DNA of 64,000 nucleotides from Megaustenia siamemsis (GCA_032433765.1 JAVIAB010000092.1:62472126-62536125); one strand, 5' to 3'. Positions 12,347-24,035 are shown, numbered from the stretch's first letter. A program made the numbers and translations. Notes: generated from the sequence alone by a model not told the origin.

Positions 12347-13571
12347 TACTTAGGCAGCCTGTGGGCTGAGGGGAATTCCCGGAAAACTACCAACTGGCGT
12401 GACGTTTTCATCTTTGCGAACAGGGGTGGTTGTGGGAAGAGTGTGGTCAGCTGTCTACGGGCTCCTATAGATGAACACGTCACGCTTGTTGGTGGGTTTT
12501 CAGGTTTGTATTTTCTGTCCTCTGGCCTTAGTTAATCTATAGTTGGCTGTAATCTAACATACCTACATTCTTCATTTGTATCCGGCATTGTGCCCTATTT
12601 ATAAACCCACTACGTTGTGGTGTATTTTTAATATCATTTTAGGTTTCTATTTTTACAATTTTATTCTTACCATTTCAATTTCCTTAATTACTGTTTTCGT
12701 TATATTCCATTATTACCGTATTAACGACTCGTATCTAATTACTCTTTGTTTCTTCAAAATTATCCATTCCTATCAAGAATATTTCTACCTCTAGTAAACA
12801 CATGTACATGTGCAAGTTGATGCTGTTTCTGTACTAACTTCTGGTTAATGAAGTCACACAACTAATTACTTATTGTAAGTAACTTATGCCATTTGTGGTA
12901 ACTACAATCATTTACAAACAAGTTATAAATCTGTAACAACTAAATGTAACGTTAGTGAATTGTAAATTTATTGTAAGGGACTGTGTAGTCATTACATTTC
13001 AATGTAAGCTGCTTATAAATTTGCAGTATTGCGATTTGTTTGGTAAAGTTTATAAACCTGTAGAAATAATCCTAAGTTACTTATAAATATGTGTACATTA
13101 AATGTATTTCTATTAACTGCGTTTACTATAAATAAATTGAAATGATTCTTAAAAACAAACTGTAGAAAAATTTATGTAAATAAATGTTCAACAATATAAA
13201 CTTCAGAAATGTTGTCAATAATAAAGAGTAGGCACAGGCAACGCAATAACAACGTCAATAAAGATAAAAAAATAAGATGGGCACTTTTGGAGAAGTAAAA
13301 ACAATTTGAAAAAAAAGATCTTCAAGAATGCTTACCAATTCAAAAAAAAAAAATCAGTCATATTTTCCGCATGACATTTTACTTTTGTTTTTTCGTTACC
13401 TTTCGTGTTTTTTCCTTACTTTTGGCTCTCAGAACCTAACTTTGTCAATCATTTCTGTTACTTTCACAAATATTTTAGAGGGACGAGGTGAAAGGTTATT
13501 ATTATGAAGAGCATTTTGTAAACTGTGTTACTATATTGTGGAGCTGCAAAATATGAACATTTTTACACGGC
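12347..13571. other. Intronic unique AT-rich sequence
   Basis: 12350-12560 is of higher G+C and contains CTATAGTTGGCTGTAATCTA, loosely like the hairpin arm at 12.27 kb. Otherwise nothing is recognised. Confidence 0.35.
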
Positions 13572-13579
13572 ATGTTTGA

Positions 13580-13836
13580 GCCGCGATGCACAGTGGTTAG
13601 TGAACTGGACTACAAAGGACAAGAGGTAGGGTTCGATCCCAGCCGAAGGTTTTCAGGTTCACCCAGCCTCAAATGGGTACCGGATTTTTTTTCTGGGAAA
13701 GTAAAACGGCACGGGCGTAATACCGACCACATTACCCCAAAAATCCTGTGCGAAGGTCTGTAAATGTATGGTCACTAACACCATATTCCCTATAACGTTA
13801 CTTGGCGGACGGGGGCTCTTTACTTTTCTTTACTTT
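13580..13836 (+). mobile_element. SINE-A copy with target-site duplication
   Basis: Full-length head (GTTAGTGAACTGGACTACAA, B box GGGTTCGATCCC), body and (CTTTA)-type tail. The 8-bp direct repeat ATGTTTGA occurs at 13572-13579 and 13837-13844, consistent with a target-site duplication from LINE-style insertion. Confidence 0.93.
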
Positions 13837-13844
13837 ATGTTTGA

Positions 13845-14800
13845 ATAGTTTGTCACTATGGAGATGTCCTTTAACCTAATGCATATATCTTCTACGATAT
13901 ATTGGGAGTTTTTGATGAAATTTAACTAAAGATTGCACCAAGACTATCCACACTACAGCCTTGTCTTCTAGTAAAGTACCGTCAAGTATGAATTGAATCT
14001 AAAACATACTGTTCCATTTCTAATATACCAGAACTATATCACATTGTAATTTTATATCTTAGAATGTTTCCTATTTGTCTTTGCTTTAGTGCATACTTTT
14101 TATCTTCAGATATGTGGTCTTTCTATTATATTATTTCTTCGCCTGATAGAAATCGAAATGCCCGCAGACAAATTACGTTAATGATTTTTCTGAAATTGTT
14201 TTAATTAGTACCGTAAGCATACATATTACATTACATATTTTTGGGTAATTCTAACTAGCTTTTTGATTAATTGTTTTTTTTTTTTTTTTTTTTTTTTTTG
14301 TTATTACAAATCCTCTCAGTTTTGTATATACATTTTTTTTACTCCCGCTGAATTATTTCAGAGAATCTCTTATGTTTAGTTTAGACTGTTTCTACCAAAT
14401 TTTTGTTCATTAGGATTGTTTTATTTTCGTAACTTTACTGCTTCATTAGCAATCACATTTTTTGGCAACATTTTATTAATACTTCTAGCTGTAGTAATTT
14501 AAATAATATAAATAATAGGTGATGTTACAGTATGATATACGTGCGGTGTATTGTCTTGTACATAAGACGCCTTTAACACAGAATTAATGAGTGTCCACAC
14601 AAAACACTCATTGATGTCAAGTTGTTATAAAATCAAGCCTTACTGGAAATGTCTATAAATTTTGTGACCTCTAATCATTAACTTAAAAATTCTTTTCAGT
14701 TGCACAAACCTCCGTGCTCTTCTCAGAGTCAACGCGCTGGGCAAATGGCAAAGTGCTCCCCGAGATTCAATATGCATAAATGTTTTATTCTTTTTTTTTT
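13845..14800. other. Intronic AT-rich sequence with poly-T
   Basis: Poly-T at about 14274-14299. No gene or element seen. Confidence 0.4.
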
Positions 14801-14802
14801 TA

Positions 14803-15072
14803 AGGGTTACGTAAAGAACACTTTCTGACTAACAGGGTCCGGGTTCGATCTACAGCAGAGGCATATTTTTTTCCTTCGGAACAACAAGGCTCTGGGTTCA
14901 GCCAGCCTCTAAAAATGGGTACTAGAGATTTTTCTTGGAAGTAAAGGCGGCCTAGCGTGATACCGACCACATCACCCAAAAATGTACCGTAGTCATAGAA
15001 AATACGGTCACTAATACAATATTCCCCACACGCCTAGCAAGGCGTGGAGGAAACCATTACTTTTTAACTTTT
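14803..15072 (+). mobile_element. SINE-A variant (subfamily 2), damaged head
   Basis: B box GGGTTCGATCT is present but the A-box part is degraded. The body reads CAGCCTCTAAAAATGGGTAC, AGGCGGCCTAGCGTGATACC, and the tail CGCCTAGCAAGGCGTGGAGG, closest to the copy at 8.75 kb. Confidence 0.8.
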
Positions 15073-15785
15073 TAAAAGACAAGGTGTTTGTACCTCGAGT
15101 ACCTGCTACAACCCTGCGTGATCTGCAAGAACGCATCACTGAAACTGTAAACTCTATCACGCCGGAGATGCTGCAAAGTGTCTGATTAGAATATATTATC
15201 TCATCTATGTTTGTCGAGTAACATGTTGGGGCGCACAACGAATGTTTGTGATACCAACTAACACATTTACAACTTTATGAGCAGGTACAACTGTAGCCAC
15301 CCATGTATATGAATGTATCAATAAGTTTTAATTTTCTAACTACTTGAAATCAATGAGTGTTTTTGTGGGTACCTGAATAATTTATTGCGTGTTTGATATG
15401 ATTTTTTAAAAAAATTATTATTATTCCTGATAAATAGAAAGACAAGTAAAGCTGGCTAGAATTAAGCAGGCAACATAATAAATTACACAATGACAGCAAA
15501 ACTAAATATAAAAAAGATCAAACGAAGTTTACAATGTAACAAAAAAAAACATGACCATTTGAAGCATAAATTTAAAAACAAGTATAAAAACATAATACAA
15601 GACAAATAATTTGTAACATTTTACTGAGAAGATCATGAATTAATTAGCTTTTAATATACGAGATGGGAACACGCAACAACACTGAGCAAAACAAAGTTTC
15701 GTTTCAGAAACAAAATGTTAGCGTACTGCCCCTATTCTGCTGGCCTCGTCCTCTAAGAAAGTGATCCAGCCCTGTGAACAAAGGT
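15073..15785. other. Intronic unique sequence
   Basis: AT-rich with no recognised gene or repeat. Confidence 0.4.
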
Positions 15786-15789
15786 AAAT

Positions 15790-16460
15790 CATACGTTGTA
15801 CTCACATTTGTGTACTCACATCTTTGTATTCGCATTGTGTACTCACATTTTTGTACTCGAATTTGTGTACTCACATCTTTGTACTCACATTGTGTACTCA
15901 CACCTTACTACTCACATTCGTGTACTCACATCTTTGTACTCACATTTGTGTACTTACATCTTTGTACTCACATTTGTGTACTCACATCTTTGTACTCACA
16001 TTTGTGTACTCATCTTTGTACTCACATTTGTGTACTCACACCTTGTACTTACATTTGTGTACTCACATCTTTGTACTCACATTTGTGTACTCACATCTTT
16101 GTACTCACATTTGTGTACTCACACCTTTGTACTCACATTTGTATACTCACATCTTTGTACTCACATTTGTGTACTCACATCTTTGTACTTACTCACACCT
16201 TTGTACTCACATTTTTGTACTCACATTTGTTACTCACATCTTTGTACTAACACCTCTGTACTCACATTTTGTTATTCACATCTTTGTACTCACATTTTGT
16301 TACTCACATCTTTGTACTAACACCTTGTACTCACATTGTGTACTCACACTTGTCCTCACACCATGTACTCACATTTTTGTAAACATATTTTCATACTTGC
16401 ATTTTTGTACTCACATTATTGTACTCACATTTGTGTACTCATATTTTTATACTCACTTTT
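15790..16460. repeat. 14-bp minisatellite, about 48 copies
   Basis: Alternating TACTCACATTTGTG and TACTCACATCTTTG units form a 28-bp dimer. Several units lack one base, and the right end is more diverged. All long frames through it are artefacts. Confidence 0.97.
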
Positions 16461-17379
16461 TGTCAATTTCTTGAACTAAAAGCCGTCTTTACAACAGTTA
16501 TCCTAATATTATCTCTGTCAGTGTGGGTTTCTGTGGCATCTAGGAATGAATATCGTCTCATGTCGCAGTGACATAGCCACAAACAATTAACCCCCTCCCT
16601 TTTCTCTCCAATACGAAGAAAAATATCTCTTTTCGCTATATTATTGAAAACGTCAAGTTATCCTGTCTGTCTTATCTCAGATCAGATCTACTCAGGCCAT
16701 ATCGAACTACAATCTGTGATCGCCATAGTTATCGATCTCTGAATCGAGTGCCCTGTCCTATTGAAGGCGGACAATAACAAATGTAGAATGCGTGTTCCAG
16801 TAAGACTCGGTAAATAACGTATTGCAGGTGAATATCGAAATCTGACAGGCTACAAGCCATGCTAGGGAAAACTAACAACTAAACGTCGTAATCACAAAAC
16901 AAAGCTAGTTTAACACGACTTTTGAATATGCCACGGGGATTGTGATGGTCGTTGTTCCGGTACACTATGGTGAGTTAATGATGAGTACCATGGGAGATAT
17001 CGGGCGGCTAGTGGACACAGCTCTAGTTATATGTTTATGATTTTATAAAAGTGTTGGAGTTTTATGATTTTCACAGACGTCTGTTTTTGATTGACACTGC
17101 ATTTTGGTGAGAGTACAGAATCGTAAGTCAATGCATGGTGAAAGATGTTGTGACCGAATATAAAGACAAATACGTACTCGATCAACGCGAATTCTTATGT
17201 ATCGCCATTTACTGAGAGGGCACGAACACATTTTTAATTAAATGGTTTATGCTAATTAATCACAAGATAAACAATACCTTTTCACTTGCAGGTGTATGTT
17301 TTTATGAAACAGATAAATTATCTAAACAACAAGAAACAAATAGAGAAACATATACACATTTTCAACTCTGATGAAAACT
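16461..17379. other. Intronic unique sequence
   Basis: No exon, SINE or LINE recognised. Mixed composition. Confidence 0.4.
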
Positions 17380-17600
17380 ACTTACTGATTCACCCATATT
17401 AGTTTACTGACTCACCCAGATTAGTTTACTGACTCACCCATAATACTGACTCATCCATATGACTGACTCACCAATATCAGATACAGACTCACACATATCA
17501 GCTTACGACTCATCCACATTAGCTTACTGACTCATACATATCAGCTTACTGACTCATACATATCAGCATATGACTCATCCACATTAGCTTACTGACTCAC
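17380..17600 (-). repeat. Tandem array of the COE 5' splice site
   Basis: About eleven degenerate units of 17-22 bp, read on the minus strand, start exactly at the donor of the 17601-17744 exon. The first unit is GTGAGTCAGTAAGCTAATG. At least five units keep a GTGAGT core and one has GTGAAT; the others have ATGAGT. The array occupies the first 220 bp of the intron. Confidence 0.85.
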
Positions 17601-17744
17601 CCATGTTTCCCAGAGGCCCAGGACCACTATGGTAGCCGTTCATTGAAGGAGCCGCACCGTAGCCCCCGTTGACGCTGTGAGGTGTTGAGCCATTGGAGCC
17701 GTAGCCCCGAGGTGACACACTTGAGCTCTGGGATCTGTTGTAGC
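17601..17744 (-). CDS. coe: COE/EBF transcription factor, internal exon (Ser/Gly/Asn-rich transactivation region)
   Basis: The exon is 144 bp, phase 1 to phase 1, with acceptor CCCTACCAG|GC and donor ATGG|GTGAGT on the minus strand. It encodes YNRSQSSSVSPRGYGSNGST, then PHSVNGGYGAAPSMNGYHSG, then PGPLGNM. The SSSVSP(H/R)GY and SMNGY motifs are hallmarks of the EBF C-terminal transactivation segment. Joined to the 21-kb exon, the split glycine codon is restored (QWDEG|YNRS), which supports true adjacency in the mRNA. Both intronic flanks are tandem repeats that include splice-signal sequence (listed separately). This region is naturally low complexity, so the family call rests on the specific motifs and the neighbouring exon rather than on composition. 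Confidence 0.9.
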
Positions 17745-17749
17745 CTGGT

Positions 17750-17856
17750 AGGGAAGGACGCCATTTAGAGTAAGACGTAATTTAGAGTAGGGCATCGTTT
17801 AGAGTAGGGCGTCAATTAGAGTAGGGCGTCAATTAGAGTAGATAATTTAGAGTATA
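17750..17856 (-). repeat. 17-bp array next to the COE 3' splice site
   Basis: About six units of roughly 17 bp with a core reading CTACTCTAAAT on the minus strand lie immediately upstream of the acceptor at 17745. The core resembles an animal branch-point motif, so the array may supply several candidate branch points. Confidence 0.7.
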
Positions 17857-17889
17857 TCGTGTGTTTCTCTGTGTCTGTTGTTTGTATGT

Positions 17890-18050
17890 GACAGGCAGGC
17901 AGATTAGAATAGATTAGATTAGATTAGATTAGATTAGATTAGATTAGATTAGGATTAGATTAGATTAGATTAGATAGATTAGATTAGATTAGATTAGATT
18001 GATTAGATTAGGTTAAATAAAATAAAATAAAATAATTAAATTAAATAAAT
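17890..18050. repeat. (GATTA)n and (AAATA)n
   Basis: Pentanucleotide GATTA repeats to about 18015, then AAATA/AATTA repeats. First part of a continuous chain of simple repeats reaching 19.47 kb. Confidence 0.95.
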
Positions 18051-18074
18051 TAGATACACCGACAGACAAACATG

Positions 18075-18462
<388 letters not shown>

Positions 18463-18467
18463 TGTAG

Positions 18468-18575
18468 AATGTAGGTAGGTAGTAGGTAGGTAGGTAGGTA
18501 GGTAGGTAGGTAGGTAGGTAGGTAGGTAGGTAGGTAGGTAGGTAGGTAGGTAAGTAGGTAGGCAGGTAGACAAAC
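18468..18575. repeat. (GTAG)n microsatellite
   Basis: About 26 GTAG/GGTA units following the GATA tract. Confidence 0.97.
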
Positions 18576-18643
18576 AGACAGAAAGACAGACAGATAGACA
18601 GACAGACAGACAGACAGACAGGCAGACATGCAGGCAGGCAGGC

Positions 18644-18684
<41 letters not shown>

Positions 18685-18685
18685 T
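18566..18685. repeat. (CAGA)n / (GGCA)n microsatellite
   Basis: About 115 bp of ACAG units with a short GGCA interlude at about 18630-18648. Confidence 0.97.
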
Positions 18686-19474
18686 GCGCCTCCCCACTCA
18701 CGCCATCCACTCACCATCCCCACTCACGCCTCCCCACTCACACTCCCCCACTCACACTCCCCCCACTCACGCCTCCCCACTCACGCCACCCACTCAAGCC
18801 TCCCAACTCACACCTCCCCACTCACACCTCCCCAATCACGCCTCCCCACTCACGCCACCCCACTCACGCCTCCCCATCACACCTTCCCACTCATGCCTCC
18901 CACTCACATTCCCCCCTCACGCCTCCCCACTCACGCCACCCCACTCAAGCCTCCCCACTCACACCTCCCACTCACACCTCCCAATCACGCCTCCCCACTC
19001 ACGCCACCCCCACTCACACCTCCCCACTTACACCTCCCCACTCATGCCTCCCCTCATACCTACTTGCTCATACCTACCCGCTCATAACTCCTCGCTCATA
19101 CCTCCCCACTCACGCCACCCCACACATACCTCCCCGCTCATACCTCCCCGCTCATACCTACCCGCGGCACAACCCCACTCACATCCCCACTCACACTTCC
19201 CCACTAACACCTCACTTCACACCTCCCCACTAACACCTCACTTCATACATCCCCACTCACACCTCCCCATAACACCTCACTTCACACCTCCCCACTACAC
19301 CTCACCTCACACCTCCCTACTAACACCTCACTTCACACTCCCCACTAACACCTCACCTCACACCTCCCACTAACACCTCACTTCACACCTACCCACTAAC
19401 ACCTCACCTCACACTTCCCCACTAACACCTCACTTCACACCTCCCCTAACACCTCACCTCACACCTTCCCACTT
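18686..19474. repeat. C-rich 14-bp minisatellite and derivative
   Basis: Units CCTCCCCACTCACG / CCTCCCCACTCACA to about 19190. A longer variant built from CCCACTAACACCTCACTTCA then continues to the right end. Strongly C-rich plus strand. Confidence 0.95.
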
Positions 19475-19543
19475 GAAGTGATTCGAGTCTTTGAGGCCAA
19501 AAACACGTAGCTATCACCGTTTTTTTGTTGTAAACCACAACCC

Positions 19544-19803
19544 TATGGGAGCGCGATAGCTCAGTGGTTAGTGAACTGGACTACAAAGGACAGAGGTAGG
19601 GTTCGATCCAACCGACGGCTGCCGAGTTCACGCCAGCCTTAAATGGGTACTGATTTTTTTCTGGGAAAGTAAAGCGGCACGGACGTAATACCGACCAAAT
19701 TACCCGAAAAATCATGTGCCGAAGGTCTGTAAAATTTATGATCACTAACACAATATTCCCTATAACGCCACTTGGCGTGACTGGGCTCTTTACTTTTTTA
19801 CTT
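19544..19803 (+). mobile_element. SINE-A copy with target-site duplication
   Basis: Head GATAGCTCAGTGGTTAGTGA, B box GGTTCGATCC, body GTAATACCGACC and tail CACTTGGCGTGAC...CTCTTTACTTTT. The direct repeat ACAACCC occurs at 19537-19543 and 19804-19810. Confidence 0.92.
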
Positions 19804-19871
19804 ACAACCCAAGACATCTATGCCCCCCGCTTAACGCTCTTTAATTGGGGTGCGGTGAAAAGTAGTAGTCG

Positions 19872-20640
19872 TTGGGGGAATATCATCATCATCATCGCGT
19901 GCCTTCTCCGCAACGAAGGTTGGCTACCATGGATCGCCATTCTACTTTGTTTCTTGCTTTGATGGTGCAGGCTGTCATAGATTGACTTGTCCATCTTTTG
20001 ATGTTACTCGTCCATGTTAGTCTTGGTCTGCCTGCCTCTTTTACCTTGTATTTTTCCTTTCAATATTACTTTTAGTAGGCTGTTGTGTCTTTTTACACGC
20101 CCCAAAAATTTCATTTGTCTTGTCTTAATTGTATTTAGTAGTTCTCTTTTTATTTTCAGTTGTTGTAAAACTTCATCGTTTGTTTTCTTTTCTTTCCATC
20201 CAATTCTACCTATTCTTCTATAAATCCACATTTCAAAGGCTTCAATTTTCTGTTCTGTTTTCTTGTCTAATGTCCATGTTTCTACTCCATACAGGAATAT
20301 TGAGAAGATTCTCATTTGCCATTCTTAGTTTCAGCCTGCTGATATTTGTTTTGTTGTTAGTATATTTTTCATGGCATTAAAATTACTTTTTGCCATACCT
20401 ATTCTTTTGTTTTCAATTTTGCATTTTCCATCATTGGTTATAGTATGTCCCAGGTAGTTGTAGCTCTGGACTGTCTCCAGATGTATTCCATCAACTGTGA
20501 TATTTAATTGTAGGTCTTGAGAATTTTCTTTGTTTATGATCATAGTTTTAGTCTTTTTGATATTCATTTCTAGTCCATATTTTTTGCTTGTTATGTTTAT
20601 CACATTAAACAATTGTTGTAGGTCTGTAGGATTTGGGTGA
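19872..20640 (-). mobile_element. RTE-type LINE, 3' RT and C-terminal region
   Basis: Minus-strand frames give the end of RT (NYLGHTITNDGKCKIENKRI, LYGVETWTLDKKTEQKIEAF) and then the C-terminal tail MWIYRRIGRIGWKEKKTNDE and FLGRVKRHNSLLKVIL. Closely similar tails occur at 32.9-33.27 and 40.44-40.86 kb. The 3' end is a short (ATC)n tract at about 19880, typical of RTE elements. 5' truncated and frameshifted. Confidence 0.85.
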
Positions 20641-20988
20641 ATATAGAAGATGAAAAAGAAAAGACCACCAACACAATGGTTTCTGGATACTTAACGATAA
20701 TAACAAATGTTAATTCAATCAATTAGCATGAATCTACAACCATGTCCAGACTGCATGAAGATCAGACCACAATTGGAGATGCCAGAAAGAGTATTATATA
20801 AGGAGAGAGAGAGAGAGAGAAGAATAACTAATCAACACAGAAGTTGTCAGTCTCCATACACTTATGATTTGTTCGATGTGCAATGAGGATGATTCGACGA
20901 CCAGACTAGAAATTCACGCTGTGAGACGTTTACATTTATTTATATAATCGGGATTGCTAACAGGTAATAAGAAAAAGTAGCATCTTAC
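20641..20988. other. Intronic sequence with short (GA)n
   Basis: (GA)n at about 20803-20822. It includes the start of the COE intron after the donor at 20988. Nothing else recognised. Confidence 0.4.
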
Positions 20989-21183
20989 CTTCATCCCATT
21001 GAGTATTAACTCCTGTATCCCCAACACTGACTGCCAACTGACTGGGGTAAGCGTTGAAGCCTGACATTGCTGGGTGTGTTTCATGGCTGGGGACCGGGGA
21101 GTAGGCAGGGACAGCTGGTTGGGATTTCTGGGCATGCTGTACAAAGCTTCCGCTAGGTCTGCTGCCCTCTTTAGTATGATTTC
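20989..21183 (-). CDS. coe: COE/EBF transcription factor, internal exon (end of HLH plus start of C-terminal region)
   Basis: COE/EBF proteins are nuclear DNA-binding transcription factors built from a zinc-knuckle DNA-binding domain, an IPT/TIG domain, a helix-loop-helix dimerisation region and a Ser/Pro-rich transactivation tail. Read on the minus strand, this exon begins in phase 0 after a CTTCAG acceptor and encodes LKRAADLAEALYSMPRN, the signature end of the EBF HLH region. It then reads NQLSLPTPRSPAM and, in a different frame, AMSGFNAYPSQLAVSV, which matches the EBF segment that contains QLAV. It ends at a GAAG|GTAAGA donor in phase 1, which fits the next exon. The frame change near 21070 needs one extra base, most simply CAGCA for CAGGCA. 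Splice sites and downstream exons are intact, so I read this as an assembly indel rather than a dead gene. Upstream exons for the DNA-binding and IPT domains were not found to the right, within the window. Confidence 0.88.
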
Positions 21184-22218
21184 CTGAAGACAAACAAAAA
21201 TGCTACAGAATAAATTGTCTATAGTGCGCTAGCAAATATTTCCAGTTGGATTTGTTTTGACCAATCTGCTTTTCGCCCTTAATTGATTTCTTGCTTCTCG
21301 TAAACTTTTCTAACTATATCTCATTCTATTTTTTAAATTTATATTTCAAAGTGAATTCTAGAATTTTGCCAACGCTCTGTGAAATTTAAACAAGCTGAAG
21401 TGAATATCGATAAATATATAGTGCTCAATTAAACAACAATTATCAGATTCACAGAGAGAGAAATCAGATACTCTGATGGAATTAAAAAGCTAAAAAAATT
21501 AGAATGCCCTTGAGTATTTTATCAAAACCAGGGACCTTAGCGATACAGAAGTAGGTAGCTAATATGTCGGAGCAAGTAGTGGGGTGTAACGTACACTCCT
21601 ACAAGGTGTGGTGACATCTTTACAAAACAGGAACACAATAAAATACTGACGTATTGGTCTACATGCGGCCTTCCTCAGAAAACAAGAACAACACAAACTA
21701 ATAACGAAATAAATTAAACTCACTACATCTAGGATAGGCGTGACAGGTAATAAGGAGAAATAATCAGAGGGATAAGAGATGAAATGATGAAACGAAATAG
21801 AGATGTAACATATCGGAGGATACAAATGTAAATATTTATGAAATATGTGAAAATGTGTAAATTATAATATGTATAAAATTAAAGCCGATAAACTGAAAAA
21901 GGGGGTGGGGGAGTGTGTTTGGAACTTGCTTCCGTCAAGTCTCGCGCCTGACGTTCAAATTGTAAAAGCTGTTACAAATTAATTAAATAATTTAAAATCA
22001 GTTAATATGACTCGAGTTGCATCCATTTTCATCTTTTCACTTTAATCGCCTTTGAACTTTAAATGTGTGGTTTTGTACAACTGGACGCACAAATTCACGG
22101 ACCTATTGTAATGTAACACAATTAATATGCATCAAATTTAGATATGTCTCAGGCTACATATATAACATCAGACACACACTCAATGGAGATAAGGAATATT
22201 TTTTAATAATAATTATCT
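21184..22218. other. Sequence upstream of the first visible COE exon
   Basis: AT-rich, presumed intron on the minus strand. No further COE exon was recognised. Confidence 0.4.
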
Positions 22219-22228
22219 CTATACCATA

Positions 22229-22485
22229 TTCTCTTCTCTTTTCTCTTTCTCACTGATACCGAAAAGGTGTCGTGGTTATATCATTTGTCGTTCTTGCGCT
22301 GCTCGAACTGTCTGAATTAATGATTTTCCTTTGTTGTTACATGTCTATGTCACTGCATCTATCCATCTTCTTCTGAGTTTTCATCTTGGTCTTTTTCCAT
22401 GCATTCCGAGAAGAACGCCCTTGATGGTGATTGATAAGATTCATTCTGACCAGGTGGCCAAACCATTTAAGTTTAATATACGTAG
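22229..22485 (-). mobile_element. Truncated RTE-type LINE 3' end with 10-bp target-site duplication
   Basis: Minus-strand frame gives LKWFGHLVRMNLINHHQGRS, the C-terminus of an RTE-like element, followed by a 3' end containing GGTATCAGTGAGAAAGAG. The direct repeat CTATACCATA flanks it at 22219-22228 and 22486-22495. The same 3' end is inserted at 41229-41446. Confidence 0.85.
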
Positions 22486-22514
22486 CTATACCATACGTAG
22501 CTATATTAAAGGAA

Positions 22515-22770
22515 TGTACAAATCTATATAGCAGAATTAAGGCATAGAAAGGCACCCCAGACTGCTGAACACATACTTCAAGACTGCACTGAATATAGTA
22601 GACTGAGGAAAATCCATTGGCCCATAGATACAACACTACAGACAAAACTATATGGGCCACTGCAAGAATTACAAAAGGCAGTAAAATTCATACAGGAAAC
22701 GACATTGCTGATATAGACAATACTTCGAGCGAACGAAAGATAGATAGATAAGGCATAGAAGAGAAGTAAG
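22515..22770 (+). mobile_element. I/jockey-like LINE, extreme C-terminus
   Basis: Plus-strand frame reads APQTAEHILQDCTEYSRLRK then PIDTTLQTKLYGPLQELQKA. This is the His/Cys-containing knuckle and KLYG motif that end the pol ORF of RNase H-bearing LINEs in many invertebrates. Only about 70 codons remain. Confidence 0.8.
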
Positions 22771-23258
22771 CGTTGACGTTGATTCCTTTTAAATGTTGTC
22801 ATTCAGCCAAATCAAATGTTATGTAGACATTAATGGTGGGAAGACAACGTTTAATATCTATGTTTGAAACTATATATATAACCTTTTATAATTATTAACT
22901 ATATTTGTCATTTACAATAATTATTTCTCCTTTTACTCTACAGAGTGCTTAATTACAGATTAGATCTGTGGTGGTGTGGTAGATATGTCTATTGCTTAAT
23001 TGTCTTTAAAAAATAGTCATATCTTTAATTAAATGTAAAGGTTCGAGTAAAGTTTTATATAAGTAAAGGTTCAAAACAAGTTGACTCTTGTTGTTGAAAG
23101 TTTGTGTTAGACTAACCTTTTTTCTCTTTGAGTAAGGAAACTGATGACTCAAGTAAATGATGATGTTATCTAACGGGAAACGCTCATTTCTTAACAAGGT
23201 TTGACTAAAAGTAGTTATTGTCACTTTGCTGCTACTTTTCAACATTATCCAGAAGAAA
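22771..23258. other. AT-rich unique sequence
   Basis: Nothing recognised. Confidence 0.35.
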
Positions 23259-23463
23259 ATATTTTAAACAGAGTTATATATTAACATAATTATTGTAATT
23301 TGTATGATTAATTTAGCTCCATGGAGCAAAAAAAAAATGAAGCATTAATAAATATTTTAAACAGAGTTATAATTAACACAATTATTTTAATTTATGTGAG
23401 CTAATTTAGCTCCAATGTGCAAAAATAAATGAAGCATTAATAAATATTTTAAACAAAATTATA
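23259..23463. repeat. Approximately 92-bp tandem repeat, 2.2 copies
   Basis: AATATTTTAAACAGAGTTAT begins units at 23259 and 23351, with a partial third at 23442. A further related fragment lies at about 23785-23810. Confidence 0.85.
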
Positions 23464-24035
23464 CATGAGAACACTTCATAATATCATGAAAGCCAGGATA
23501 AGCTTGGGTTTAAAAATGTGGAAAAGTGTTTAGGGTTTGGTTACTGTTGTAATTGTGTGGGAAATATGAAGTGGTGAATGCATTTTTTGAATTGTTTAAA
23601 TGTGTCCAATATGACGTCACCAACCACATGGTCGGCAGATAACTCTAAACTTTAATAATAAAATTTTTCTAACAAACAGATTTTGATAGGAAAATAAAAC
23701 CGAGACAGGTGTGACTTATTGCATGTAAAATTTATTATTATCATAACGTTAGAAACTATTTTTTAAAAAAAACTGTGCAGTATTAAATATTTTAAACAAA
23801 ATTGTATAGTAGCTAAAGCGAAGGCACCCTTTCTCCGAACGGCTTGATACAATCATAAGTTTCGCACCAAATAATATCCACGTGTAAAGTAAGAAAAATA
23901 AAATATACAATCAAATAAAAAAGAAGTCCTTAACTACTTAAGCGAAGTCCGGACTGTTGCGGTGCTAATATTGAGGGAGGGCGGGGAGAGTGGAAAATTA
24001 TAATACGCCACAAAAGACGTCTTCTTTAGAAGGGC
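23464..24035. other. AT-rich unique sequence
   Basis: Nothing recognised apart from the stray 92-bp-unit fragment. Confidence 0.35.

Noticed and set aside
13580..13660. tRNA gene at the heads of SINE-A copies
   Set aside because: A and B boxes are present, but the acceptor stem and 3' end do not pair and the sequence continues into a shared SINE body.
18628..19373. Pro/His/Thr-rich frame resembling a mucin
   Set aside because: It is the C-rich 14-bp minisatellite; several frames are equally open and there is no signal peptide or consistent reading frame.
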